A stretch of 64,000 nt of DNA. Source: Loxodes magnus (Eukaryota > Ciliophora > Karyorelictea > Loxodida > Loxodidae). Positions within the stretch are counted from its first letter, which is position 1; each line of letters opens with the position of its first letter. The notes under the pieces were generated by a model. The model ran no database searches. It was not told the origin of the DNA and was given only the letters and a program-made list of their open reading frames with translations. The translations under genes were made by a program, and so were the position numbers. The DNA lies in the NCBI GenBank assembly GCA_946699065.1, contig CAMPDV010000431.1, forward strand, positions 62,001 through 126,000, written 5' to 3'. Positions 29,101 to 39,808 of the stretch are shown piece after piece.

Positions 29101-30102
29101 TTATGCTTATATCAATTAAAGAATCTTAGTAAAGGAAATATTTTAATGTATATAAGACTTTAAAATTTATAGAAAGACTTTTTTAAGTTAGTAGCTTCAT
29201 CCCTTAAATTCTTTCTTTTGGTGCTCTTCTAGGTAATTAATTTATATATTGGGTATTCTTGCTTTAAGTTTATAATTTCCCCATTTGCCTTAATAAGTTT
29301 TTTATTCTAATTATGAAATTAAAGACTTAAATTTAATTAGGTACTTATATTCTAGTTAATTATTTAACTATTAAGAGTGAATTATATAAAGATATTATTA
29401 TAATTTAATAATGTAAAGATAGTTAGTAATAGAGCTTTTATTTACACATTCATTTCCTGTCTAAATAAATTTACAAGGAATCGAGAAAAAATACTTTCAT
29501 ACAATTAAAGAAGAAAAAAGACTCTTATTGAGGGGAAAATTTCTTAATTTTCCTTAACTTGTATTATTTTAACATATGGTCTTCAAAGATATATAGAAAT
29601 TATGAAATAATAGCCTTTTTAAAACATGAATTAGAATATGATTACATAGTATGAGAACAATATAAAAATATACTAAATAAAATGATATAGAAGCTATTAA
29701 AATTTAATAGTAGGAATATAACTTTAAAACTTATTGGTAGAATTATTGATTATTGACTTAGTGTGATTAAATATCTATAATTTATTTATAAAATTTAATA
29801 TTCAAAGGGATTTAATGTAACTGTTTATTTATAAAATCTCTTAGAAAAATCAATTTTAATAAGAGTATTAATAACCTTAAGAATCTCTTTTAACTTATAT
29901 TAGATTCATCAATCAAGTACATATATAAACTAACTTTATCAGCGATAAATTAGTTTTAAATTAAAATCTTAGAAACTAAATCATAAATAGGCTAGATAAA
30001 GCAATGATAAAGCTTAGATCCTTTAAATTAATATTTTATATCAACATTCAAAATTTTAAAGTTAAAAAAATCTAAGAGAAAAAGGTTGAAATATAATGAT
30101 GA
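26150..30102 (+). CDS. Probable large membrane protein, relative of the 11-17 kb ORF
   Basis: One frame is protein-like from about 26.15 kb to a tandem TGA TGA at 30,097-30,102. The best part, from 28,450, contains hydrophobic segments alternating with charged loops. The segment at about 29,719-29,920 matches the end of the 11,080-17,390 ORF, with the same TGA-encoded Trp. The tandem TGA ending is the same termination style as the RING gene and the LINE fragment in this window. The true start was not found and may lie further upstream. Function unknown. Confidence 0.42.
29719..29920 (+). repeat. Paralogous segment, member 2
   Basis: This is the counterpart of 16,789-17,000. The same residue pattern (LVELL, FIK, MQL) and a TGA at the same Trp position show shared descent of the two large plus-strand genes. 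Confidence 0.5.
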
Positions 30103-31490
30103 GTTTCATACTCTTATTATATCCTGCTTGTGTAAATGTTTATAATTTAGTAGATTTAAAAGAAAAATCTAAATCTATCTTTATTGGTTAAATTTTTTAA
30201 TATGAAGCAATAATTAAAAATAAAGATATATATTTTAAATAATAAAATAAAAATAATTATATCTCTATTTTATTAAAGTGAACTATAAGAAACTTTAAGT
30301 TTATATAATAGACACCATTATCATCTTTTAAAAGCTTAATGTATTGGAATCCCAAATAAATAAAAGAGGGAATTATTTCTTTTTATAAATACACTAAAAA
30401 ATAGAAGATATAATTTTATCTTTCCTAGAGATTTATATAATTAGATTAATGAATAAAGCTATTTATTACAAAAATAGTAGTAAATGTATTTAGATTATAT
30501 TATATAATGGTTAAGAATTTATTTTAATATCTTTTTATGTCTAGTTGCTGTAATAGCTTAGTTTAAATAAAATCTCATAATAATTTAATTGTTTTATAAA
30601 CATTCTCTTAATTTGATTGTGCTAGCTATATATTCTTAAGATAGATATAAGAATATTATCTAAAATAGCTCTTTTAAATAAAAAAGTATAATTGCTTGTA
30701 TTATGAAGAAAAACTTAGTTATTAAATGAATAATTATAAAATAAATAATTATATTAAAGTTCCTTGCTTGCAAATTGTTTATTTAATTATTACTTAGAAG
30801 CAAACTTTAATTTATCTTATGGTAAGTTTAAATCTTTATACCTTATTAATTTAGGAATCTATTTTCTTTTATTAAATATTTGATATTAATTAATTACTAA
30901 AATAATCTTAATCCTAGCAGCTTATAGTTAGATATTAGAGCATGCTTATACAGTTAAAATATAAGTAATAAACTAATTTAGATAATAGAAAGCTGTAATA
31001 ATAATTTAAAATGTATTACTTAAGCAATAATAGCTATAATTAAATTAAAAGTATCTTAACTATTTAGTATGCTAAGAGATTTTTATTTCTTTTAAAAATT
31101 AAGTTAAATTGTGATTTCCTAGCACTTTATAATAAATTAAATTAGATTAAATTTAAGGTAAAACTTTATAATCGAATAACTTTATGTATTGAAGAACTAT
31201 TTATAAATATGAACCATTTTGAATAATTTATAATATAAACAATTATCTAATTTTTCTATTAACTTGCTTAAGAAATAAGATAGAGATTACTAAAAAGAAT
31301 GATGTAATTTAAAATTGTATTGCTTTAGATTAATGATAATTCTAAAATAAATAGCAGAGATAATAGCTTATTTATTAATAATAAAGCTAGAAATTTATTA
31401 GATATATTAGATAACCACTATTTATGCTAAGCCTTTCTTTTTTAATTTTGCATAATTTTGAAATATTTTAGATCTTTTCTTGTAAATTGA
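30096..31490 (+). CDS. Unidentified 464-residue protein
   Basis: ATG ATG at 30,096-30,101 opens a 464-codon frame ending in TGA 31,488-31,490. The start MMSFILLLYPACVNVYN resembles a signal or anchor sequence. The rest is helical and charged (LKRMMQFKIVLLQIND, NKARNLLDILDNHY), with few internal TGA. The double ATG overlaps the tandem TGA that ends the preceding frame. This may be coincidence, or it may mean the two frames belong to one gene joined by an undetected intron or indel. No family was recognised. Confidence 0.45.
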
Positions 31491-32072
31491 TAATCTTAAA
31501 ATATAAAGTTATGTTAATTTAAATAAGCAAAACCTTTGCTTTCTAGCTATTAACTTTAAATTATCTTCTCTTTTCATTTGGTCTCTCATCTCTGAGGTAT
31601 AGGTTTCGACATTATATATAAATGTTCTAAATAGAAAAATAAATTAAAAAGGCTAGCTTAGTAGAAAAGCTTAATAAAATAATTAAGTAGCATAATAATC
31701 CTTTAGAAAGCTACTAATTATACTAAAAGTATATCCTTCCTATTATAAGTAAAAGCATTATAAATAGATAACTATTATTAGTATACAAAAGCTATGATAG
31801 TAGCAATATTGATTGCATTAAAGTTCTAAATGATAGACTACATGAGTATAGATAGATAGTGTTAATATGATATGGATTAAAATGAATTAACTAATAGCTA
31901 AATGTTTAATTAAGTTAATATATGAATTATTAATTTAGAAAAGCTTCTAGCTTTAGACTAGTATAGTAACTATCTAATTATTAATAACTTATTATTTTCT
32001 TAAGGTTTTGTTTAGAATTAAACATAAATAGATTTAAACTATTTACTTTAATTCACTTTCATTATAATAAAT
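31491..32072. other. Intergenic, upstream of RING gene
   Basis: This is AT-rich sequence carrying the likely 5' flank of the RING gene. A slightly GC-richer patch lies at 31,575-31,615. No gene or repeat was recognised. Confidence 0.3.
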
Positions 32073-35000
32073 ATGGCTGAATCTAACAGGTGCAGCTCAT
32101 GCTTAGTTCATTTCGACTCTTAAATACGAATTCCCGTAACCCTTCCTTGTGGACATTAAGTATGTCAAATTTGTATTCTTGAAGAATACTAAAGAGAGGG
32201 TTCTAATCAGTGCCCAAAAAGAAACTGTAGAAAAGTTTCATTTAATGACCCAAAAAATTTAATAAGCTAAAAGGGCTAATCAAGCGAAAGTTAATAAGAA
32301 TACAAATAACTTCATCTTGAAGAAACTAAAATTGAACTATCTTATTAGCAAAAACCGAAACTAATAAAAGTTAAGATTTTAAGTGAAAATGAAGAAGAGA
32401 TAAGCTTAACAGTAGAGGAAGGAGAAACAATTGAATAACTGAAATAAAAAGTAGAAAGACTAGAAGGAATTGACGCTGATTTTTATGAACTTTATAGAGG
32501 ATAAGAAAAATTAGATAGTTAGCATAAAATAAATAAAATGGAGAATAAAGATGAAGTTTAGCTAGAATTAAAATTGAAGGCTTGTAATTAATATAAATTT
32601 AAGGAAGTGAGAAAATAAGATTTAGAAGGTAAAAAATAAAGATAGAAAGTAATTAATAAAAATTAGTTTTCGAGATAATGAAAAAAGAATATGGTAAATA
32701 ATATAATAATAGAATGTAAATAATAATAAAAATTAGAAAGTATTAAATAATCAAAAATAGGAGAAAGTAAGAAAATTTAAAAAAAGGCTAAAATGACTTC
32801 GAAAAAAGTTAGAAATAAATGTATAGGAGGTAAATTTTAAAAAAGTGTGTAATATATTTAACAAAAGTGCGTAATACTTTAAAAACTAGAAAGTAATAAA
32901 TAAAATTTAAGAATGTAATATAATAAAAAAGATTGTAAGAATACTAAGAAAGGGAGTAATAATTAAATATAGAATGTAAAAAATAAAAAAGATTGTAAAA
33001 TAATTATGTTAAGATGGTAATTTAACAAATCCAGAAAGTAAATTATTTAATATATAGAAAGTAAAAAAAACAAATAAAGGAGGTAAAAATTAAAATAAGA
33101 TGGTATTTATATTTAAAATAGAATGAAAGATATTTTAAATATTTATAGTGGGTAAGAAATTTTAAATATTTATAGTGGGTAAGAAATTTTAAATATTTAT
33201 AGAATGTAAGATATTTTAAATATTTATAGCGGGTAAGATATTTTAAATATTTATAGATTGTAAGATATTTTAAATATTTATAGCGGGTAAGATATTTTAA
33301 TTATTTATAGATAGTAAGATATTTTAAATATTTATAGTGAGTAAGATATTTTAAATATTTATAGTGAGTAAGATATTTTAAATATTTATAGTTAGTAAGA
33401 TATTTTAAATATTTATAGATTGTAAGATATTTTAAATATTTATAGATTGTAAGATATTTTAAATATTTATAGTGAGTAAGATATTTTAAATATTTATAGT
33501 GAGTAAGATATTTTAAATATTTATAGTTAGTAAGATATTTTAAATATTTATAGATTGTAAGATATTTTAAATATTTATAGATTGTAAGATATTTTAAATA
33601 TTTATAGTTGGTAAGATATTTTAAATTTTATAGAGAGTAAGATATTTTAAATATTTATAGTGAGTAAGATATTTTAAATATTTATAGAGAGTAAGATATT
33701 TTAAATATTTATAGATTGCAAGATATTTTAAATATTTATAGTGGGTAAGAAATTTTAAATATTTATAGAATGTAAGAAATTTTAAATATTTATAGAGAGT
33801 TAGATATTTTAAATATTTATAGTGGGTAAGAAATTTTAAATATTTATAGAATGTAAGATATTTTAAATATTTATAGAGAGTTAGATATTTTAAATATTTA
33901 TAGTGGGTAAGAAATTTTAAATATTTATAGTGAGTAGGATATTTTAAATATTTATAGAGAGTAAGATATTTTAAATATTTATAGAGAGTAAGATATTTTA
34001 AATATTTATAGCGAGTAATATATTCTAAATATTTATAGTGGGTAAGATATTTTAAATATTTATAGAGAGTAAGATATTTTAAATATTTATAGATAGTAAG
34101 ATATTTTAAATATTTATAGTGAGTAATATATTCTAAATATTTATAGTGGGTAAGATATTTTAAATATTTATAGAGAGTAAGATATTTTAAATATTTATAG
34201 TGAGTAAGATATTTTAAATATTTATAGTGGGTAAGATATTTTAAATATTTATAGAGAGTAAGATATTTTAAATATTTATAGTGAGTAAGATATTTTAAAT
34301 ATTTATAGTGGGTAAGATATTTTAATTATTTATAGATAGTAAGATATTTTAATTATTTATAGATAGTAAGATATTTTAAATATTTATAGGGAGTAAGATA
34401 TTTTAAATATTTATAGAATGTAAGATATTTTAAATATTTATAGCGGGTAAGATATTTTAAATATTTATAGATTGTAAGATATTTTAAATATTTATAGCGG
34501 GTAAGATATTTTAAATATTTATAGATTGTAAGATATTTTAAATATTTATAGCGGGTAAGATATTTTAAATATTTATAGCGGGTAAGATATTTTAAATATT
34601 TATAGATTGTAAGATATTTTAAATATTTATAGCGGGTAAGATATTTTAAATATTTATAGATTGTAAGATATTTTAAATATTTATAGTTGGTGAGATATTT
34701 TAAATATTTATAGTGAGTAAGATATTTTAAATATTTATAGATTGTAAGATATTTTAAATATTTATAGTGAGTAAGATATTTTAAATATTTATAGTTGGTA
34801 AGATATTTTAAATATTTATAGATTGTAAGATATTTTAAATATTTATAGCGGGTAAGATATTTTAAATATTTATAGCGGGTAAGATATTTTAAATATTTAT
34901 AGGGAGTAAGATATTTTAAATATTTATAGATTGTAAGATATTTTAAATATTTATAGCGGGTAAGATATTTTAAATATTTATAGATTGTAAGATATTTTAA

Positions 35001-37414
35001 ATATTTATAGTTGGTGAGATATTTTAAATTTTATAGAGAGTAAGATATTTTAAATATTTATAGTGAGTAAGATATTTTAAATATTTATAGTGAGTAAGAT
35101 ATTTTAAATATTTATAGTTGGTAAGATATTTTAAATATTTATAGATTGTAAGATATTTTAAATATTTATAGCGGGTAAGATATTTTAAATATTTATAGCG
35201 GGTAAGATATTTTAAATATTTATAGGGAGTAAGATATTTTAAATATTTATAGATTGTAAGATATTTTAAATATTTATAGCGGGTAAGATATTTTAAATAT
35301 TTATAGATTGTAAGATATTTTAAATATTTATAGTTGGTGAGATATTTTAAATATTTATAGTGAGTAAGATATTTTAAATATTTATAGATTGTAAGATATT
35401 TTAAATATTTATAGTGAGTAAGATATTTTAAATATTTATAGTTGGTAAGATATTTTAAATATTTATAGATTGTAAGATATTTTAAATATTTATAGCGGGT
35501 AAGATATTTTAAATATTTATAGAATGTAAGATATTTTAAATATTTATAGCGGGTAAGATATTTTAAATATTTATAGATTGTAAGATATTTTAAATATTTA
35601 TAGCGGGTAAGATATTTTAAATATTTATAGATTGTAAGATATTTTAAATATTTATAGCGGGTAAGATATTTTAAATATTTATAGAATGTAAGATATTTTA
35701 AATATTTATAGCGGGTAAGATATTTTAAATATTTATAGATTGTAAGATATTTTAAATATTTATAGCGGGTAAGATATTTTAAATATTTATAGATTGTAAG
35801 ATATTTTAAATATTTATAGCGGGTAAGATATTTTAAATATTTATAGTGGGTAAGAAATTTTAAATATTTATAGAATGTAAGATATTTTAAATATTTATAG
35901 CGGGTAAGATATTTTAAATATTTATAGATTGTAAGATATTTTAAATATTTATAGATTGTAAGATATTTTAAATATTTATAGCGGGTAAGATATTTTAAAT
36001 ATTTATAGATTGTAAGATATTTTAAATATTTATAGGGAGTAAGATATTTTAAATATTTATAGGGAGTAAGATATTTTAAATATTTATAGCGGGTAAGATA
36101 TTTTAAATATTTATAGATTGTAAGATATTTTAAATATTTATAGCGGGTAAGATATTTTAAATATTTATAGCGGGTAAGATATTTTAAATATTTATAGAAT
36201 GTAAGATATTTTAAATATTTATAGCGGGTAAGATATTTTAAATATTTATAGATTGTAAGATATTTTAAATATTTATAGCGGGTAAGATATTTTAAATATT
36301 TATAGATTGTAAGATATTTTAAATATTTATAGCGGGTAAGATATTTTAAATATTTATAGATTGTAAGATATTTTAAATATTTATAGCGGGTAAGATATTT
36401 TAAATATTTATAGATTGTAAGATATTTTAAATATTTATAGCGGGTAAGATATTTTAAATATTTATAGTGGGTAAGATATTTTAAATATTTATAGAATGTA
36501 AGATATTTTAAATATTTATAGCGGGTAAGATATTTTAAATATTTATAGATTGTAAGATATTTTAAATATTTATAGCGGGTAAGATATTTTAAATATTTAT
36601 AGGGAGTAAGATATTTTAAATATTTATAGGGAGTAAGATATTTTAAATATTTATAGTTGGTGAGATATTTTAAATATTTATAGTGAGTAAGATATTTTAA
36701 ATATTTATAGATTGTAAGATATTTTAAATATTTATAGTGAGTAAGATATTTTAAATATTTATAGTTGATAAGATATTTTATATATTTATAGATTGTAAGA
36801 TATTTTAAATATTTATAGAATGTAAATATTTTTTATTGACAGTTTGTATTTAAAAACTATTATAGTTGGTATTTTTTATTACTATAAGAGGGTATTAAAT
36901 TACCTCAGGCGGTAAGAATCTACTTCTGGTACCTTTTTAATTTTTGATTGTAAGAAATAATTATAAGATGGTTTTGATTTTATTGAAGCTAGTATTTGCT
37001 TATATGAGCTTGTATTATTTAACCTAAGTTAGTAATAAAATGATATAGAATGTAATATTATTAATATTTATAGGGGGTAATGATTGATTTGAAAAGAAAG
37101 TAATGCCTAAAATAATTGATTAAAGAATGTTATAGCAATGATTAATATTAGATTATTTATACTAGGTAGTTATTTTTCTATTTTAGGATGTAAATAATTT
37201 TATTATAAGTAAGTTTTTTATTATAGAGGGTAATTTTTTATATAAGCAGAGATGGAAAAAACATTTAACAGCTTTAAATATTTATCTTAAATTAATGTTT
37301 AATTATTAATTAATTTTTGATTTAGATACTTTAGTTATTTTAAAGTTACTAAGCATATTAGCATTATATTTTAAAATCTTTGCTAACTTTCTTGCCTTTT
37401 CACTTTATTGATGA
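32073..37414 (+). CDS. RING finger + ubiquitin-like protein with about 172 three-nt exons
   Basis: Exon 1 (32,073-32,606, 178 codons) encodes an N-terminal C3HC4-type RING finger (CSSC, CGHQVC, QICI, CPKR) and a ubiquitin-like fold at about residues 110-175 (VKILSENEEEISLTVEEGE, LKQKVERLEGID). An E3 ubiquitin ligase is therefore likely. From 32,607 the gene appears to run as phase-0 exons of 3 nt (plus one each of 27, 6 and 21 nt), separated by GT...AG segments of mostly 14-26 nt. The last exon is 37,247-37,411 (QRWKKHLTALNIY...), ending in tandem TGA TGA at 37,409-37,414. Spliced length would be about 423 codons. A TGA at 32,679 is read as Trp; if it is a stop, the protein is only the 202-residue RING-Ubl part. 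Exon 1 is certain; the downstream exon structure is inference from the periodic splice-site pattern. Confidence 0.72.
32607..37246 (+). other. Microexon/mini-intron array (about 176 introns)
   Basis: The pattern ...AG, three bases, GT... recurs with almost no exceptions. Upstream unique part: introns such as 32,607-32,625 (19 nt), 32,629-32,645 (17), 32,649-32,666 (18), 32,694-32,712 (19), 32,830-32,845 (16) and 33,061-33,079 (19), mostly separated by triplets AAG, AAA, AAT, GAG, TGT, TGC, ATT, GGA or ATG. Central part: the 27-bp array. Downstream unique part: introns at 36,822-36,842, 36,846-36,865, 36,869-36,888, 36,892-36,908, 36,971-36,988, 36,992-37,008, 37,012-37,028, 37,032-37,048, 37,052-37,073, 37,077-37,096, 37,169-37,186, 37,190-37,209, 37,213-37,226 (14 nt) and 37,230-37,246. 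Intron sizes vary and are mostly not multiples of three; exon sizes always are. Two longer ones (36,912-36,967 and 37,129-37,165) look like merged introns. Confidence 0.78.
33125..36842 (+). repeat. 27-bp tandem repeat: 24-nt intron-like core + variable triplet
   Basis: I counted 137 variable triplets from 33,149 to 36,821, joined by 136 cores. The span fits 136 units of 27 bp minus exactly two 1-nt deletions (near 33,625 and 35,030), both inside the core. The core begins GTAAGATATT and ends ATTTATAG. Triplet tally: ATT 34, CGG 32, TGA 17, TGG 11, AAT 10, AGA 10, TTG 9, GGA 7, ATA 4, TTA 2, CGA 1. Core variants are few: AAATTTT for ATATTTT, GTGAG, GTTAG, GTAGG, GTAAT, one GCAAG at 33,718 and one ATAAG at 36,768. 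Higher-order duplications of runs such as TTG-TGA-ATT-TGA-TTG-ATT-CGG-CGG-GGA are visible. The plus strand is nearly free of C. Confidence 0.95.
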
Positions 37415-38847
37415 AAAATTGATTCCTATTAAGGAGATGTTGGAATTAGTAATTAAGGTAATATTTTGATAATAGCTATAGTTTTTTAGCTGATGTATTA
37501 GATTTCTTGATAGTAGTTCTTTGATTTTGAAATAAGGTCTAGAAGTGTTAATTTGATATCCTTTCTATTAATGTTTAAAATAGGTTTAGTAATTTTTAAA
37601 GATAATATGTAATCTAATATAGTCTCTACAAAATGTGTGTTTATGAATTATAAAATAGTTAGTTTAAATAATAGTAAATAAGCATGTAGTTAGTTAGTTT
37701 GATTTAGTTATGGTTGTGTAATAAAGTGTTAAAGTATTACTGAGATATTGTTGCTGGTATTTTAAAAATTTGGAATAGATAACTATTTAATTTATAATCT
37801 ATGTAATAATATGATTAAAGCATATGTAAGAATTTAGCTTATATAATGATTGTTATTATAAACTACTACTTGAATATGATTAATTTGAATTACTAATATT
37901 ATAACACACAGTCTATACTTTATAACCCTATTTTATATTCTAATTAATATATTAACTACTTATTTTTACCTATTTATTAATATCCTCTATCTATATCTTC
38001 TATTTTATTTAATCTACTAATATTATTAGTAAGATTTCTCTAGTTTAATACTATTAAGATGTAGTCTACTCTTAAACTACTTTATTTACATATTTTATTA
38101 TTAACTTCTAATTTATGTCTATAATCAGAGTTATTTATTTCTATTATCATTTCAAATCTTAAGTACACTCTAAAATTATATTATATACAAAATTATTACT
38201 CTCTAGACATCAATCAAATCAGTTACCAACAAGTGTAATTGATAAGGACAACTAGAAAATGGTATTTTGATTTTAAAAGTATAATATAGCATAATATAAA
38301 AGTAAATATTATAAACAATATAAATAACTAATAATCTGTTCTAGCTAAGCCTTTATAAATATAATAACAAAACATATCCTTAATTCATTTCAAAACACTA
38401 TCATTTGCTTAATATATGCTAATAGCATTTCATTATCACTCAAAAACATTCTATCTAATAGAGTCAATTTTATATTACTATTCAATTAATCTTAATCTTT
38501 ACTAGTCAATCATAGATCAAAAACTTATTATCAACCTAAAAATTATTAATATTATCCAATAAAGCTCTTATCAAGCAAAAAGACTAACTATTTTAACTAT
38601 CAATTACGAAAAAGATATATATATCAAAAAATAACAAAAATCAAACCCTAAAATTCCAAGTTTCGGATTCAAACGAAAAAATGATAACATTTTTATAAAT
38701 CTTTAAGAAGATAAAGTAAGAAAATAAGCAATTAAAAAAGTAAATCAACTAAAAATCGGAAATGCAAAAATTAAACTTCCAACTAAAGTAAATAGAAGAT
38801 AGACTCAATAATTAAGATTAATTTAATAAATAAATAAATTTGATTAT
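37415..38847. other. Noncoding region with sharp strand-composition switch
   Basis: Downstream of the RING gene, 37,415-37,880 is T/G-rich with very few C, continuing the bias of the array. From about 37,900 to 38,760 the plus strand becomes C-rich and G-poor, with lines of 60 bases holding no G. No ORF or repeat is convincing here. The switch lies between the 3' end of the RING gene and the inverted-repeat element. Confidence 0.5.
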
Positions 38848-38881
38848 AGAGCGCATAGCACTCTCGTTGGTGCGCAGCTCT
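38848..38881 (-). repeat. Conserved stem-loop, member 1
   Basis: On the minus strand: AGAGC, one bulged base, a short GCG/CGC stem, CAC paired with GTG around an 8-nt loop, a CTA bulge, then GCTCT. The GC-rich hairpin stands out in an 80% AT background. Downstream TATAAT...AAATTTATTTATTTA is also conserved among members. Confidence 0.75.
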
Positions 38882-39317
38882 TTAAAAAATGTTTCATACT
38901 GACAAGAATGTTTGTTACTGATAGACCTTGTTCAATACTGGTATAATTATTCAGTACTGATAAAAATGTTCAATACTGATATAATTTAACAATACTCGTA
39001 ATCTTTAATACTTGCTGGAGGTACAAGGACATGGCAGGATTGTGTCTCATTGCCTCGCCAATGCAGAGGACGACATGTGTCAGATATGGGTACTTAAATT
39101 TCCCACCTCTGATGAAGCTCGCAATATTATTTCTTTTTAGTTCCAGAATTAAAAATAAACGAAGCCAAGCCAAGCTAGTGTCGAAGGTCTAAGAATCTTA
39201 TGTCTCGAAGTCAAACCAAAGCAGAGGAAGATATAAAGTCGATTATGGGTACTTAATTTCCCCAACCTCTGATGAAGATGACCTTGTTGTTCACCTTCGA
39301 ACAACTATGGTGGTTTT
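38848..39317 (-). repeat. Left terminal inverted repeat
   Basis: This is the inverted partner of 45,113-45,563. It contains an internal direct repeat (TATGGGTACTTAA... followed by CCTCTGATGAAG, at about 39,085 and 39,245). The outer end is stem-loop 38,848-38,881. A plus-strand frame through it is open but not convincing as a gene. Confidence 0.85.
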
Positions 39318-39808
39318 AAAAAATATAATTAATAATCTAGAAAAATTAAGTAATGCAGATCCTATGGATATTGAGAAAAATCTAAAAATAAATTAATTAT
39401 TTAGTAGATAAGAATATTGTGATGATGATTCTACAAGAAAAAAGAATATCTAATAAGGATATGCTAACAGTTTAAAATTAAGTAAATACTATAAGAAAAA
39501 AAATTTGAAGAAAACTGAGTTAAAATATTATACGCAAGATGATTAAACTTTTTTATGATAAAACTGTCAAGGAATGGAATTAATGAATCAATAATGGAAA
39601 TGAGCAATAAAATAATGAGGAAATATTTAAAGGAGCTATAGAACGTATAGAATTAGAAGAGGAAAAAAGGAATGATATTCAAGATGAAAATTTAACCGAA
39701 GATAAAAGAAGAACAAGAAATCTACGAGCGAATTCGCAAGAAAAAGCAGAACTTTTATAAGAGCAAATACAAGTGAATTAAAGAGGTCAACCTTAGAAGC
39801 ATAGTGCC
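39308..39808 (+). pseudogene. Charged ORF fragment inside element
   Basis: From ATG 39,308 a hydrophilic protein-like frame (DIEKNLKINQLFSRQEY) runs to about 39,530. A better frame then continues one base over (KEWNQWINNGNEQQ... to NSQEKAELLQEQIQVNQ), rich in Glu, Lys and Arg. This means an indel or a short intron. Family not recognised. Confidence 0.35.

Noticed and set aside
33125..36842. The 27-bp array as one straight-through coding repeat (9-residue unit with TAA=Gln)
   Set aside because: Two 1-nt deletions inside units would break the frame, and the flanking unique introns are mostly not multiples of three, yet the AG-NNN-GT spacing persists. The splice model explains both.
33125..36842. 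CRISPR array
   Set aside because: The 'spacers' are three bases long and drawn from 11 types; there is no leader or cas gene, and the context is eukaryotic.
32607..37246. Segments as DNA-eliminated IESs with 3-bp retained segments
   Set aside because: The boundaries are GT...AG, i.e. spliceosomal, not TA-bounded as in known ciliate IESs. Not excluded without somatic DNA, but introns are simpler.
38970..39173. 67-codon minus ORF in the left inverted repeat
   Set aside because: No motif, no conserved start in the right repeat, and the region is better explained as TIR sequence.
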